Positions 16,465 to 25,141 of a stretch of DNA of 64,000 nt are shown here, one piece after another. The notes beneath the pieces are model-generated. The model did no database searches. It was not told the DNA's origin and saw nothing but the letters and a program-made list of their open reading frames with translations. Source of the DNA: an uncultured Dialister sp. (GTDB taxonomy: Bacteria > Bacillota > Negativicutes > Veillonellales > Dialisteraceae); assembly GCA_902462205.1 (NCBI GenBank), contig CABQAR010000007.1, positions 1-64,000 on the forward strand. The letters run 5' to 3'. The position numbers and the translations under genes were made by a program. How positions within the stretch are numbered: the first letter of the stretch is position 1; each line of letters begins with the position of its first letter.

Positions 16465-17658
16465 TTATTTTTCCAGCTCTTTCCTATGGGCAGGAACAAT
16501 CATCCTGTAAAAGCAGAGCAGCCCGGAAATATATCCTGCCGTCATAATGATTCCCATGGGAAGTGCCGTATGATCCCCTGCAATCCCGACCACAGGCATC
16601 ATGACGCCGCCAAGAACCATGGAAAAGAAACCGATCAGCGCGGAGCCGCTTCCTGCATTCTTACCGCAACGTGACATGGCCAGCGCCACAGATGCAGCCC
16701 CCATCAGGGAAAGCGGCGTCACCGTCACGAAAAGGGCTGCCACTACATACCATAACGGGGCTTCTAAAATGATTCCTCCCAGCAGGAACAGGGACGCGAC
16801 GAAAGGCAGCCAGAGGGAAAAACGTAAGATGACCACTTCCCGTACCGTGCCTGCCAGTTTGGCCGGCAATGCTCCCATGGCCATCAGCCCCAGGCCTATC
16901 ACGCCGAAAATATAACTGTAAGTCTGCGGCGACACGCCGTAAATGTTCTGAAACAGAAAGGACGATCCTGCAATATAGGAAAAGAAGGAGCCGAAGACGA
17001 AACACTGGACCAGGCAATGCCCAAAGAAGTAACGATCCTTCAGCAATGCGGGAAAAGCGGAAAAGCTGGACCGGAAATCAGGAACCCTGTGCGACACCGG
17101 CAGCGTTTCTTTGAAAAGAAGAGTGGCTCCCATCTGTACCGCCCCCACAAGGACCAGGACGATAAACACGCCGTGCCAGGAAAAGAATTGTAAGATCTGC
17201 GCGCCAAGGACAGGAGCGGCAATCGGCGCAATTCCGTTGACGCTCATCAGGATGGCAAGGAAACGCATCAGTTCCGCCCCATCGCAGATGTCCCTCGTGA
17301 TGGCACGGGCGATAACGATGCCAAAAGCCCCGGACAGTCCCTGTATGAATCGAAAGAGCAGAAACATATAAATATCCTGCGACACGGCACAGACAAAGGA
17401 AGATACTGTGAATCCCGCCATGCCGAGCAATAAAGGAATCTTGCGCCCCATCCGGTCACTGACCGGCCCGCCGAATATCTGTCCCAATGCCATGCCGACC
17501 ATGGTCATGGTCAGCGTCATCTGCGTCATGGAAGTAGAAATTCCAAGATCAGCCTGAAACTCAGGAAGCGCCGGCAGATACATATCCGTGGAAAGTGGCG
17601 CCATGGCCGTCATGACGCCAAGAAATACGATAAGGAACCAGCTGTTCTTTTTCTCCAT
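16465..17658 (-). CDS. MFS drug exporter, Bcr/CflA subfamily
   Basis: The 397-residue membrane protein has about 12 transmembrane segments. The MFS motif A is seen as GGPVSDRMGRKIP (about 62-74), after the Bcr/CflA-type start LSTDMYLPALPEFQADLG. A motif resembling antiporter motif C (GLSGAFGIVIARA) lies in segment 5. Relatives export bicyclomycin, chloramphenicol, sulfonamides or dipeptides by proton antiport. It reads toward merR but is separated from it by 147 bases holding the merR promoter, so it is probably a separate unit. The substrate is unknown. Confidence 0.85.
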   Translation of the reverse strand: MEKKNSWFLIVFLGVMTAMAPLSTDMYLPALPEFQADLGISTSMTQMTLTMTMVGMALGQIFGGPVSDRMGRKIPLLLGMAGFTVSSFVCAVSQDIYMFLLFRFIQGLSGAFGIVIARAITRDICDGAELMRFLAILMSVNGIAPIAAPVLGAQILQFFSWHGVFIVLVLVGAVQMGATLLFKETLPVSHRVPDFRSSFSAFPALLKDRYFFGHCLVQCFVFGSFFSYIAGSSFLFQNIYGVSPQTYSYIFGVIGLGLMAMGALPAKLAGTVREVVILRFSLWLPFVASLFLLGGIILEAPLWYVVAALFVTVTPLSLMGAASVALAMSRCGKNAGSGSALIGFFSMVLGGVMMPVVGIAGDHTALPMGIIMTAGYISGLLCFYRMIVPAHRKELEK

Positions 17659-17668
17659 AATCCCTCAC

Positions 17669-17706
17669 AAAAAAATAAAACATCCGCGCATAGCACACGG
17701 ACGGAT
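17669..17706 (-). promoter_or_regulatory. Possible attenuator in the leader of the MFS gene
   Basis: On the minus strand ATCCG and CGGAT enclose a 15-base loop and are followed by TTTTATTTTTTT, immediately before the ribosome binding site of the exporter. A short ATG-initiated reading frame runs into the hairpin. The stem is only five base pairs, so this is weak evidence for a termination-control element. Confidence 0.35.
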
Positions 17707-17803
17707 TGCAATTCATTTTCAAACGCAGAAATGATAGCGTTATTATACCGCAGAATGACGTTATTTTTCAAAAATTATTTTCTTACACCAATCCTTTCCA
17801 CGC

Positions 17804-17840
17804 AAAAAAGAACCGGCTCCTTTTTACGGGAACCGGTTTT
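17804..17840 (-). terminator. gdhA terminator
   Basis: On the minus strand AACCGGTTCC and GGAGCCGGTT pair with one G-U, followed by TCTTTTTT. It ends transcription 12 bases after gdhA. Confidence 0.85.
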
Positions 17841-17851
17841 CTGCTGATTCA

Positions 17852-19108
17852 TTATCCTAAGAAACCTCTGGTATTCTGTGCTTCTACGACACGCTGGAGG
17901 GCGAGCATGTAAGCCGCCAGGCGGAACGTGACTTTGTATTTTTCTTTCAGCGCAAGGACGTCTTCATAGCCCTGGCGCATTTTCAGCTGCAGCTTTTCAT
18001 TATATTCTTCTTCCGTCCAGTAGTAGCCTGTACGGTTCTGCACCCATTCAAAATAGGAACCGACGACGCCGCCTACGTTGGACATGACGTCGGGAAGCAC
18101 TTCGATGCCGTGCTTTTCAAAGTATGCATCCGCTTCTTCCGTGGTCGGGCCGTTTGCACCTTCCAGAATGAGAGGGGCTTTGACCTTATCCATCGTGCCT
18201 GCGTTGAGCTGGTTTTCCAGCGCCGCCATGAAAAGCACGTCCACCTTCTGTCCGAAGAGTTCTTCATCAGGAATGATCGTCGCTCCTGCTTCCGTATATC
18301 CGGCAAGGGATCTGCCGTGGGAGTTGGCATAGACGTACATCGCTTCGATATCGAGTCCGTTCGGATTATGCCATGTGCCGTTGATATCTCCAATGGTGGT
18401 GATCTTGACGCCTTCCCGATACATCAGAAGGGCGCCTACGGAGCCTACGTTGCCGAAGCCCTGTACGGCCATCGTCAGATTTTTCAGTTCTTTATGGTTT
18501 TTCTCGCACCATGTGGCAAGGGTGAAAAGAAGCCCTCTGCCCGTGGCTTCATTTCTACCGAGAGAGCCGCCGGTCACAAGGGGTTTTCCCGTGACGACGC
18601 CCGGTTCCCATTTCCCTGCCAGCGTGGAGTATTCATCAGCGATCCACGCCATAATCTGGCCGTTCGTATTTACGTCCGGCGCCGGCACGTCTTTATCCGG
18701 TCCGATGATCGGGAAAATCCTACGGACATAACCGCGGGTCAGGCGCTGGAGCTCACGCTGGGACAATTTATGCGGATCCACCTTGATGCCGCCTTTTGCA
18801 CCGCCGTAAGGGATATTTCCGATGGCGTTCTTAATGGTCATCCATGCGGCAAGAGCCTTGACTTCGTTTTCGTCAGAGGCCGGATGGAAACGGATGCCGC
18901 CCTTGGCAGCGCCTCTGGCTGTATTGTGCTGAACGCGGTAGCCGGAAAATACTTCCACGTGTCCGTCATCCATGGTAATCGGAATGCTGACGGTCAGTTC
19001 TCTTTCCGGATATCTGACGAATTCATATTCATTCTTTGTATACCCTAAAACGTCTGCCGCCTTGTCTAAAATGTGCAGCATATTTTCATAAGGATTATAA
19101 TTGGCCAT
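17852..19108 (-). CDS. gdhA: Glutamate dehydrogenase (Glu/Leu/Phe/Val family)
   Basis: Converts glutamate to 2-oxoglutarate and ammonia with NAD(P), or the reverse. The 418 residues match the hexameric GDH family. Present are PYGGAKGGIKVDP with the catalytic lysine (about 100-112), VPAPDVNTNGQIMAW, the Rossmann motif AVQGFGNVGSVGA near residue 215, and EGANGPTTEEADAYF. A GAGGTGATGA ribosome binding site precedes the ATG. It is monocistronic with its own terminator. In an amino-acid fermenter it would link glutamate catabolism with 2-oxoglutarate. Cofactor choice cannot be read safely. Confidence 0.94.
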   Translation of the reverse strand: MANYNPYENMLHILDKAADVLGYTKNEYEFVRYPERELTVSIPITMDDGHVEVFSGYRVQHNTARGAAKGGIRFHPASDENEVKALAAWMTIKNAIGNIPYGGAKGGIKVDPHKLSQRELQRLTRGYVRRIFPIIGPDKDVPAPDVNTNGQIMAWIADEYSTLAGKWEPGVVTGKPLVTGGSLGRNEATGRGLLFTLATWCEKNHKELKNLTMAVQGFGNVGSVGALLMYREGVKITTIGDINGTWHNPNGLDIEAMYVYANSHGRSLAGYTEAGATIIPDEELFGQKVDVLFMAALENQLNAGTMDKVKAPLILEGANGPTTEEADAYFEKHGIEVLPDVMSNVGGVVGSYFEWVQNRTGYYWTEEEYNEKLQLKMRQGYEDVLALKEKYKVTFRLAAYMLALQRVVEAQNTRGFLG

Positions 19109-19293
19109 TTCATCACCTCAGTAAGAAATATAAAATGAACATCTTTTATAAATATAGCACTTTTTAATTGGTTGTGTTATTAAATTATCATAGTATGAGT
19201 TATTTCTATCATTGATGGAAGGGCAATTACAGAAAGGCAATACTGCTTCCCTTTCACCGGAACGACAGATAAAGATATTTTTCTTCTGACATC

Positions 19294-19325
19294 AAAAAAA
19301 AGCCCTCCGCAAAGGAAGGCTTTTT
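19294..19325 (-). terminator. Terminator of the NSS transporter pair
   Basis: On the minus strand AAAGCCTTCC and GGAGGGCTTT pair with one G-U pair around a short loop, followed by eight T residues. It lies six bases after the stop of the second transporter gene. Confidence 0.85.
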
Positions 19326-19331
19326 GCCGCT

Positions 19332-20687
19332 TTATATCAATCCGCGCACGACGATGACGAAAATCAGGACGGGCAGGACGAACTGGAAATAAGGTTTCAG
19401 CCAGCGGGGAATCTTCATGCCTTCCCCTGTATTGGTTTCCTCCAGATACCGATCGAAGCCCCAGCCGTATTTCGATACGCAGAAGAGCGCGAAAATCAGG
19501 GAACCAATCGGCAGTACGAGGTTGCTCACAATGAAATCCTCGCTGTCCAGAATGCCTTTCGTTCCAAGCACCTGCACGTCAGACCACAGATTAAACCCAA
19601 GCACGCAGGGGATGCTGCCGAAGAATACGAGAGGCAGGAGGATGTAAACGGCTTTTTTACGGCTCCAGCCGAAATTATCCATGCAGTTTCCGATGAGCGC
19701 CTCAAATACGGCGGTGACGGTCGAAAAGCTGGCGAACGTCATGAAGACGAAGAAGAGTGCCCCCCACAGCTGTCCCATGGACATGTCGATGAAAATATTC
19801 GGCAGCGTCACGAAAATCAGGGACGGTCCCTGGTCCGGTTCCACGCCGAAGGCAAAGCAGGCAGGGAATATGATCATGCCTGCCAGAAGGGCGACGAACG
19901 TATCCAGCGCGGTGATCCGCACCGCTTCTCCGCCAAGGCTGTTTTTCTTATCCATGTAGCTCGCAAATATTTCCATGGAGCCCTGCCCGACGGACAGCGT
20001 GAAGAACGCCTGGTTCATGGCTGCCGTCGCCACGTTCCCCAGTCCGGCTTCCACCGCGCGGTTCCAGTCGGGAAGAAGGTAGAACTCCAAGCCTTTTTCA
20101 CCGCCGGGAATCATCGCGCTGTTCACTGCCAAAAGGACGATCAGTCCAAGCAGTCCGAGCATCATCACCTTGGTGACTTTTTCCAGACTTTTCTGTACTC
20201 CTCCGACGCAGACGAGGAAGCCTACCAGAACGGTCAGCCCCATGAATACCATCAGCTCCATCGGGTCGGAAACCATCTTGCCAAAGGTGGCTCCCACCTG
20301 TTCCGGCGTCGCCCCTGCAAAGGTGCCGTTGATGAATTTCCAGAAATAATCCACCATCCATCCGGATATCGTGGTGTAGTAAATCATAAGGATGTAACTG
20401 CCGATAAGGCATACCCATCCATGAAGGTGCCAGTACGACCCCTTCGGTTCCAGCATTTCAAATCCGCGGAGCGCGCTCTTGTGGCTCGCGCGGCCGACCG
20501 CCAGTTCCATGGTGACCACGGGTATGCCGAGCAGTATCAGGAAGGCGAGGTAGAAAAGGACGAACACCGCCCCGCCGTACTGGCCTGTGATATATGGGAA
20601 TTTCCATACATTCCCGATGCCGATAGCACAGCCTGCACTGACCAGCAGGAACCCCAGCCTTGATTTAAAACTGTCTCTCTCTTCCAT
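19332..20687 (-). CDS. NSS (LeuT-fold) sodium-dependent amino acid transporter, copy 2
   Basis: Sodium-coupled uptake protein of the neurotransmitter:sodium symporter family, 451 residues. The unwound TM1 motif SAGCAIGIGNVWKFPY is intact at about residues 18-33. Eleven to twelve membrane segments can be traced, as in bacterial members such as Tyt1. Substrates of this family are amino acids, often aromatic or branched; the specific one is unknown. It follows a closely similar gene of the same length with about 100 bases between them, so the pair arose by tandem duplication. Both genes lie upstream of the strong terminator. Confidence 0.9.
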   Translation of the reverse strand: MEERDSFKSRLGFLLVSAGCAIGIGNVWKFPYITGQYGGAVFVLFYLAFLILLGIPVVTMELAVGRASHKSALRGFEMLEPKGSYWHLHGWVCLIGSYILMIYYTTISGWMVDYFWKFINGTFAGATPEQVGATFGKMVSDPMELMVFMGLTVLVGFLVCVGGVQKSLEKVTKVMMLGLLGLIVLLAVNSAMIPGGEKGLEFYLLPDWNRAVEAGLGNVATAAMNQAFFTLSVGQGSMEIFASYMDKKNSLGGEAVRITALDTFVALLAGMIIFPACFAFGVEPDQGPSLIFVTLPNIFIDMSMGQLWGALFFVFMTFASFSTVTAVFEALIGNCMDNFGWSRKKAVYILLPLVFFGSIPCVLGFNLWSDVQVLGTKGILDSEDFIVSNLVLPIGSLIFALFCVSKYGWGFDRYLEETNTGEGMKIPRWLKPYFQFVLPVLIFVIVVRGLI

Positions 20688-20789
20688 GCTTCTTTCCTCC
20701 GGTTTAAACGGCCTTCCGCCGCATAAGGACTTCCGTCCCTGTAAATAATCAATACCTGCCTGTCTCCGGCAGATATCTGCTGCTGTTTT

Positions 20790-22145
20790 TTACACTAGGC
20801 CCCTGATTAAGATGACCAGGATCAGCAGGGGCAGCACATACTGGAAATACGGCTTCAGCGCCCGCGGCATTTTCAGGCCGCTTCCCTTGTTCACTTCTTC
20901 CAGATATTTATCGAACCCCCAGCCCCATTTCGTCACGCAGAACAGGAGATAGACAAGCGCTCCACCGGGAAGGAGCAGATTGCTCACAAGGAAATCTTCA
21001 CTGTCCAGCACATCCCTCGCCCCGATGAACTGCATGCCGGAAAGCACATTATATCCGAGCACGCAGGGAATGCTTCCTATGAAGATGATGGCCAGATTGA
21101 CAAGCACCGCCTTCTTCCGGCTCCACCCGAAATTATCAATACAGCAGGCAATCAGATTTTCAAAAACAGCAGTCACGGTGGAAAAGCTGGCAAAGGTCAT
21201 AAATACGAAGAACAGCGCGCCCCATAATTGTCCGAGCGGCATATTCACAAAAATCTTCGGCAGCGTGATGAAAATCAGGGACGGTCCCTGATCGGGCTGC
21301 ACATCATAGGCGAAGCAGGCAGGGAAAATAATCAGGCCTGACAGAAACGCCACGAAGGTATCCAGCGCGGTGATCCGCACCGCTTCTCCGGTCAGTGTGA
21401 AATCATCAGACATGTAGCTTCCGAATATTTCTATCGCCGCAATGCCGAGGGACAGCGTAAAGAACGCCTGATTCATGGCAGCCGCCGCCACGTTTCCGAT
21501 TCCTGCCTCCACGGCCCTTCCCCAGTCAGGAAGAAGGTAAAAGGCAAGTCCCGGACCACCGCCTTCCAGTATCAGGCTGTGCCCCGCCAGAAGAACAATC
21601 AGGCCGAGGAGCCCCATCATCATGATTTTCGTGACCCGTTCCAGACCGCCCTGCACGCCGAAGCCGCAGACGGCAAATCCCAGAAACACGGTAATCGCCA
21701 TAAAAATCCCCATTTCCCATGGATTACCGAGCATCACCCCGAAAATTCCTCCCATCGCATCCGTAGGGACGTGGCTGAACGTGCCGTTGACAAATTTCCA
21801 GAAATAAGCAAGCATCCATCCGGAAACGGTCGTGTAGTACAGCATGAGCAGGTAACAGCCAAGGATGCAGAACCAGCCATGGACATGCCATGCGCTTCCT
21901 TCCGGTTCCAGCTTCTTGTACCCGAGCACGGCGCTTTTACGGCTGCCGCGCCCCACCGCCAGTTCCATGGTCATGACGGGAATCCCCATCAGCACCAGAA
22001 AGGCAAGATAAAACAGCACAAAAACAGCGCCGCCGTACTGACCGGTGATATACGGAAATTTCCACACATTCCCGATGCCGATGGCACAACCCGCGCTGAC
22101 CAGAAGAAACCCCAAACGGGATTTAAAAGTATCTCGTTCTCCCAT
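20790..22145 (-). CDS. NSS (LeuT-fold) sodium-dependent amino acid transporter, copy 1
   Basis: Paralogue of the next gene downstream. It also has 451 residues once the start is set at the ATG giving MGERDTFKSRLGF, which has GGAG nine bases upstream; a longer reading adds 18 residues with no counterpart in the paralogue. It keeps SAGCAIGIGNVWKFPY in TM1 and the same helix pattern. The copies differ most in loops and in the TM3-TM4 region, suggesting different substrates or affinities. It is the first gene of the two-gene operon. Confidence 0.9.
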   Translation of the reverse strand: MGERDTFKSRLGFLLVSAGCAIGIGNVWKFPYITGQYGGAVFVLFYLAFLVLMGIPVMTMELAVGRGSRKSAVLGYKKLEPEGSAWHVHGWFCILGCYLLMLYYTTVSGWMLAYFWKFVNGTFSHVPTDAMGGIFGVMLGNPWEMGIFMAITVFLGFAVCGFGVQGGLERVTKIMMMGLLGLIVLLAGHSLILEGGGPGLAFYLLPDWGRAVEAGIGNVAAAAMNQAFFTLSLGIAAIEIFGSYMSDDFTLTGEAVRITALDTFVAFLSGLIIFPACFAYDVQPDQGPSLIFITLPKIFVNMPLGQLWGALFFVFMTFASFSTVTAVFENLIACCIDNFGWSRKKAVLVNLAIIFIGSIPCVLGYNVLSGMQFIGARDVLDSEDFLVSNLLLPGGALVYLLFCVTKWGWGFDKYLEEVNKGSGLKMPRALKPYFQYVLPLLILVILIRGLV

Positions 22146-22287
22146 GTTTCCAAGCTCCGTTATGTTGAATATATAATCACTCTGAATTGACACATACATT
22201 TAATAATAACTCGCAGAATCGATTCTGCCAAGCCCCTATTTTCAGAGCGTTCCTGCCGCACTTCCGTATATCTGCCCTTTATTTCCC

Positions 22288-22695
22288 TTACGTCCGGAAA
22301 TCAAATCCGATGATTTCATACCGGAGTCCTTTTTCCAGAAGGAATGGCTTCAGATCCGCCTGAAAACGCCATATCTCTCCGGGCGCAAGACTGTCTATTT
22401 TATCTGCCTTCATATCTACGATACGCCCGTCCTGGTTCAGGATGACCACATGGATCATCAGCCCGTGATACGTCATGTCCGTCGTATTGTTTCGCACCCG
22501 TCCCACGATGGAATTATGAATCAGGCCGCGCTTCCACCTGCTTCCCAGCACCTGTATGGCGTTATCCCCCTTATCGATGCGTACCACGCCGGAAGGGAGC
22601 GCCTTCGGAGAAAAATCCGGCTCATCGCCGCATCCCGCCATCCCGATGACCGCCACAAGCATGGCGGCAGCAAGCATTTTCTTCCCCTGGCCCAC
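22288..22695 (-). CDS. Small lipoprotein, probable FxLYD-type domain
   Basis: The 135-residue exported protein has a signal peptide ending in a lipobox-like GMAGC (cysteine at about residue 22), so it is probably lipid-anchored. The mature part looks like an immunoglobulin-like FxLYD domain: VGRVRNNTTDMTYHGLMIHV followed by DSLAPGEIWRFQADL is typical of that fold. The function of such domains is not established. It lies 103 bases downstream of the pseudouridine synthase gene on the same strand. Confidence 0.65.
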   Translation of the reverse strand: MGQGKKMLAAAMLVAVIGMAGCGDEPDFSPKALPSGVVRIDKGDNAIQVLGSRWKRGLIHNSIVGRVRNNTTDMTYHGLMIHVVILNQDGRIVDMKADKIDSLAPGEIWRFQADLKPFLLEKGLRYEIIGFDFRT

Positions 22696-22798
22696 GAAAT
22701 CATCTCCCTGCGAACGCTGCCATCACAAAAGCATATTTGATCTGTCCCGATGATTATTCCTATACGTCTATTGTATACCTTTTACCATTTTTTCCAAC

Positions 22799-23689
22799 TC
22801 AGGAAAAATATTTTTTTATGAAAGGCACTTCACTCGTAGTAAAGGCCTGCCCATCCAGATAGGAAAGTAGGTGCCCCTTTTCCCTGAAGGAAAAAGAAAT
22901 CTTCCATGCGCAGAGAAGCTGCCCCTTTTCCCCATAGCTGCGGTTGGTTTCCTTTTTTCCGTATTTGTCATCGCCGAGGATAGGATGGCCGATATAGGCA
23001 AGCTGGCTCCGTATCTGGTGCGTCCGCCCCGTCATGAGCCTGCATTCCACGAGTGACAGCCCGTTTTTTTCCTGCCTCACCCGGTAACGGGTCACCGCCG
23101 TCTTCGATCCTTTGACGGATTCGTCGGAAAGAAAAACCCTGTTCTGCTTCGCGTCCTTGAACAGGTAATGGGTCAGCACCCCCTCTTCCGCCGGCAGCCT
23201 TCCGGATACGGCGCACAGATATGTTTTCTCCATCTCATGGTTCCTGATCACCCTGTCAAGGATTTCCTTGCTTTCCTTGTTCTTGGCGATCACCATCAGA
23301 CCGCCCGTATTGAAATCGATGCGGTGCACCATGTAGGCCTGCCCTTCCCCCTTTTCCGCCAGATAAGCATTCACTCCGTCGATTAGGGTTCTTTTCATTT
23401 TCCCCGTGCTGTCCATGCAGAGGATGCCTGCCTTTTTATGGACGACAAGGATATTTTCATCTTCATAAATAATGATGAAATCACGGGGCTTTTCTTTTTC
23501 AAGGACATAAGAAGCCACCCGGTCCCCCTCGCAAAGGCGATAGGCACCTTCCTCTTTCCTCCCGTTCACCTTCAATTTCTTCGTGCGGATGGCCTTCATC
23601 ACCATGCCGTGGGGCCATCCCTCTTTCTCTTCCATGAACCGGTCAAGACGTTTTCCGGCCTCCTGCCGATCCACCAAAAATTCTTTCAT
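22799..23689 (-). CDS. RluA-family pseudouridine synthase with S4 domain
   Basis: Isomerises uridine to pseudouridine in rRNA or tRNA. The 296-residue protein has an N-terminal S4 RNA-binding domain (about 1-60: RLDRFMEEKEG, LKVNGRKEE). The catalytic domain contains VHRIDFNTGGLMVIAKN (catalytic Asp in the RID triad, about 135), LVECRLMTGRTHQIRSQLA and GHPILGDDKYG. The usual HRLD-TSG reads HRID-TGG here, a mild variation. Which member (RluC, RluD or YjbO-like) and which RNA site cannot be told. Confidence 0.9.
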   Translation of the reverse strand: MKEFLVDRQEAGKRLDRFMEEKEGWPHGMVMKAIRTKKLKVNGRKEEGAYRLCEGDRVASYVLEKEKPRDFIIIYEDENILVVHKKAGILCMDSTGKMKRTLIDGVNAYLAEKGEGQAYMVHRIDFNTGGLMVIAKNKESKEILDRVIRNHEMEKTYLCAVSGRLPAEEGVLTHYLFKDAKQNRVFLSDESVKGSKTAVTRYRVRQEKNGLSLVECRLMTGRTHQIRSQLAYIGHPILGDDKYGKKETNRSYGEKGQLLCAWKISFSFREKGHLLSYLDGQAFTTSEVPFIKKYFS

Positions 23690-23871
23690 CCTAAAGCCTT
23701 TCTATGAATAAGGTTTTCCTGCTTCATGCGCTCCCCTGTTTCCGAAGAAAATAATACCGCTCTTGATAAAATAATCTGCCTGACAGAAAACACTGCAGCC
23801 CTTTTATTTTTCATTCCCTTGCGCTAAAGTCTGCCGCGCATTCCGGCATCCATATGCATTCATTATATTAC

Positions 23872-23905
23872 AAAAACGCAGCCTGCCGTATAAGACAAGC
23901 TGCGT
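23872..23905 (-). terminator. Terminator of the secreted-protein gene
   Basis: ACGCAGC and GCTGCGT form a perfect 7-bp stem, followed on the minus strand by TTTTTG. The rest of the 23690-23939 gap shows no gene. Confidence 0.75.
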
Positions 23906-23939
23906 CCGCATCATTTTATTTCATTTACCCCGGCAGGAA

Positions 23940-24416
23940 TTAAACGGAATCCTTCGTCAGCCGGTACAGATTGACATACATTTCCTTCGCGTTGTCCGAT
24001 GTATCCTTCACATCTGCCCCGTTGTAGGAAACAGGCTGGCCGTTTTCGTCATAAGCGGCCGTATTCTTGTTGAGCAGCCTGTAACGGATATCTGATCCAA
24101 ACTGGTCTGCCCCGACAGCTAGTTCGGACTCCACGATGCAGCGGACCACCTTCTTATTGCCATAGGCAGGATAATCCAGCGGTGATACGTACACCTCCGT
24201 ATACGCCTTGCCGCGAAGCACGGGAAGCGTGCCTGCCGGCGCATAATCCTTGACCACCGTGTCCGTATCCACGTACACACGTCGTTCACTGTCCATATAA
24301 ACCACGGCATATTTGTCATAGTCGTCAAAAAGCTTGTCCGGCTTCACGAAAGCCGCAGAAGCGATGCCCGGCGCAAGAATGCATCCTGCCAATAAAAGCG
24401 TTGCTAATTTTTTCAT
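23940..24416 (-). CDS. Secreted protein of unknown function
   Basis: I do not recognise this family. The 158-residue product starts MKKLATLLLAGCILAPGIAS and has a clear signal peptide, probably cut after SAA or ASA near residue 23. The mature part of about 135 residues is beta-rich and tyrosine-rich: YAVVYMDSERRVYVDTDTVV, then a conserved-looking RCIVESELAVGADQFGSDIR. This layout resembles small periplasmic proteins common in Negativicutes. An ATG ten codons upstream is rejected because GGAGGAA directly precedes this one. It is monocistronic with its own terminator. Confidence 0.75.
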   Translation of the reverse strand: MKKLATLLLAGCILAPGIASAAFVKPDKLFDDYDKYAVVYMDSERRVYVDTDTVVKDYAPAGTLPVLRGKAYTEVYVSPLDYPAYGNKKVVRCIVESELAVGADQFGSDIRYRLLNKNTAAYDENGQPVSYNGADVKDTSDNAKEMYVNLYRLTKDSV

Positions 24417-24489
24417 GGTTCCTCCTTCTTTGATCGGCTGATTCATTTTCGGTTCACAGTCATTTTCCTCATTATATCACAGGAAAATG

Positions 24490-24518
24490 AAAAATCGGAC
24501 AGGGGGTTCCCGTCCGAT
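24490..24518 (-). terminator. Terminator of the C39-like/tcdA/glyoxalase operon
   Basis: ATCGGAC and GTCCGAT pair perfectly on both strands. On the minus strand they are followed by TTTTTCATTTTCC, 15 bases beyond the stop of the C39-like gene. Confidence 0.8.
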
Positions 24519-24532
24519 CCATGGCGTACTGT

Positions 24533-25141
24533 CTATTTATCGGATATCCTGACAAAGCCGCCGCCGAACCTTGTATGGGCAAGCCATGCTTCCAGATTGA
24601 AGTCATGCGTTTTGCCCTCATCCACAAGGGTGCAGACAGGTTTCCCGTCCACTTCATCGATTTTCAAGATGATCATCCAGTGCCAGTGGTAGGGTATCGG
24701 TTCACCGCCGCTGTGGAGATTCAGAAAGCCCACCGGCCAGTCGGAAGAAAGTCCCTCTTCGATAAAAGTTTTCACCCGTTCAAGCTTCGGCGCCAGCAGA
24801 TGGATGGACGGAATGGAAAGTGCCTCCGCCTTTGCAGGAAGCCGGTGTTCCTCGAAATATTGGTTCATGCCTTCCATCAGCCACCTGGTCTTATACAGCC
24901 CGTGCATCCGCGGTGTGGCGTATCTCCATATTTCAAGCATCTGCTGCTCTGCTTCTTCCTTCGTATTTGTTTCTTCGTTTAAAAATTTCCTTCTGGTATA
25001 CGCTGCCATCGCAGAGCCTGCCGTCGGTCCGCAGCCTGCAAGCTGCTGCCGTTTCTGCGGATACCAGTCCTGGTCATAACCCAAATGGGGACGGCCATCT
25101 GCTTCGACAGTAATCCATTCCGGATGTCGGATCTCTATCAT
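24533..25141 (-). CDS. C39-like papain-fold protein
   Basis: The 202-residue protein has the layout of the papain-like C39 peptidase fold. A glycine-flanked cysteine lies in AGCGPTAGSAM (Cys37), a helix follows, and then a histidine lies in YHWHWMIIL (about 152-154). A possible third residue is in VDEGKTHDFN. There is no signal peptide or ABC-transporter domain, so it appears cytosolic and is not a bacteriocin exporter peptidase. Its start overlaps the tcdA stop by four bases, showing coupling. Cleavage activity and substrate are inferred only. Confidence 0.6.
   Translation of the reverse strand: MIEIRHPEWITVEADGRPHLGYDQDWYPQKRQQLAGCGPTAGSAMAAYTRRKFLNEETNTKEEAEQQMLEIWRYATPRMHGLYKTRWLMEGMNQYFEEHRLPAKAEALSIPSIHLLAPKLERVKTFIEEGLSSDWPVGFLNLHSGGEPIPYHWHWMIILKIDEVDGKPVCTLVDEGKTHDFNLEAWLAHTRFGGGFVRISDK

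Noticed and set aside
18110..19048. 312-codon plus-strand frame
   Set aside because: Antisense to gdhA, no ribosome binding site or family resemblance.
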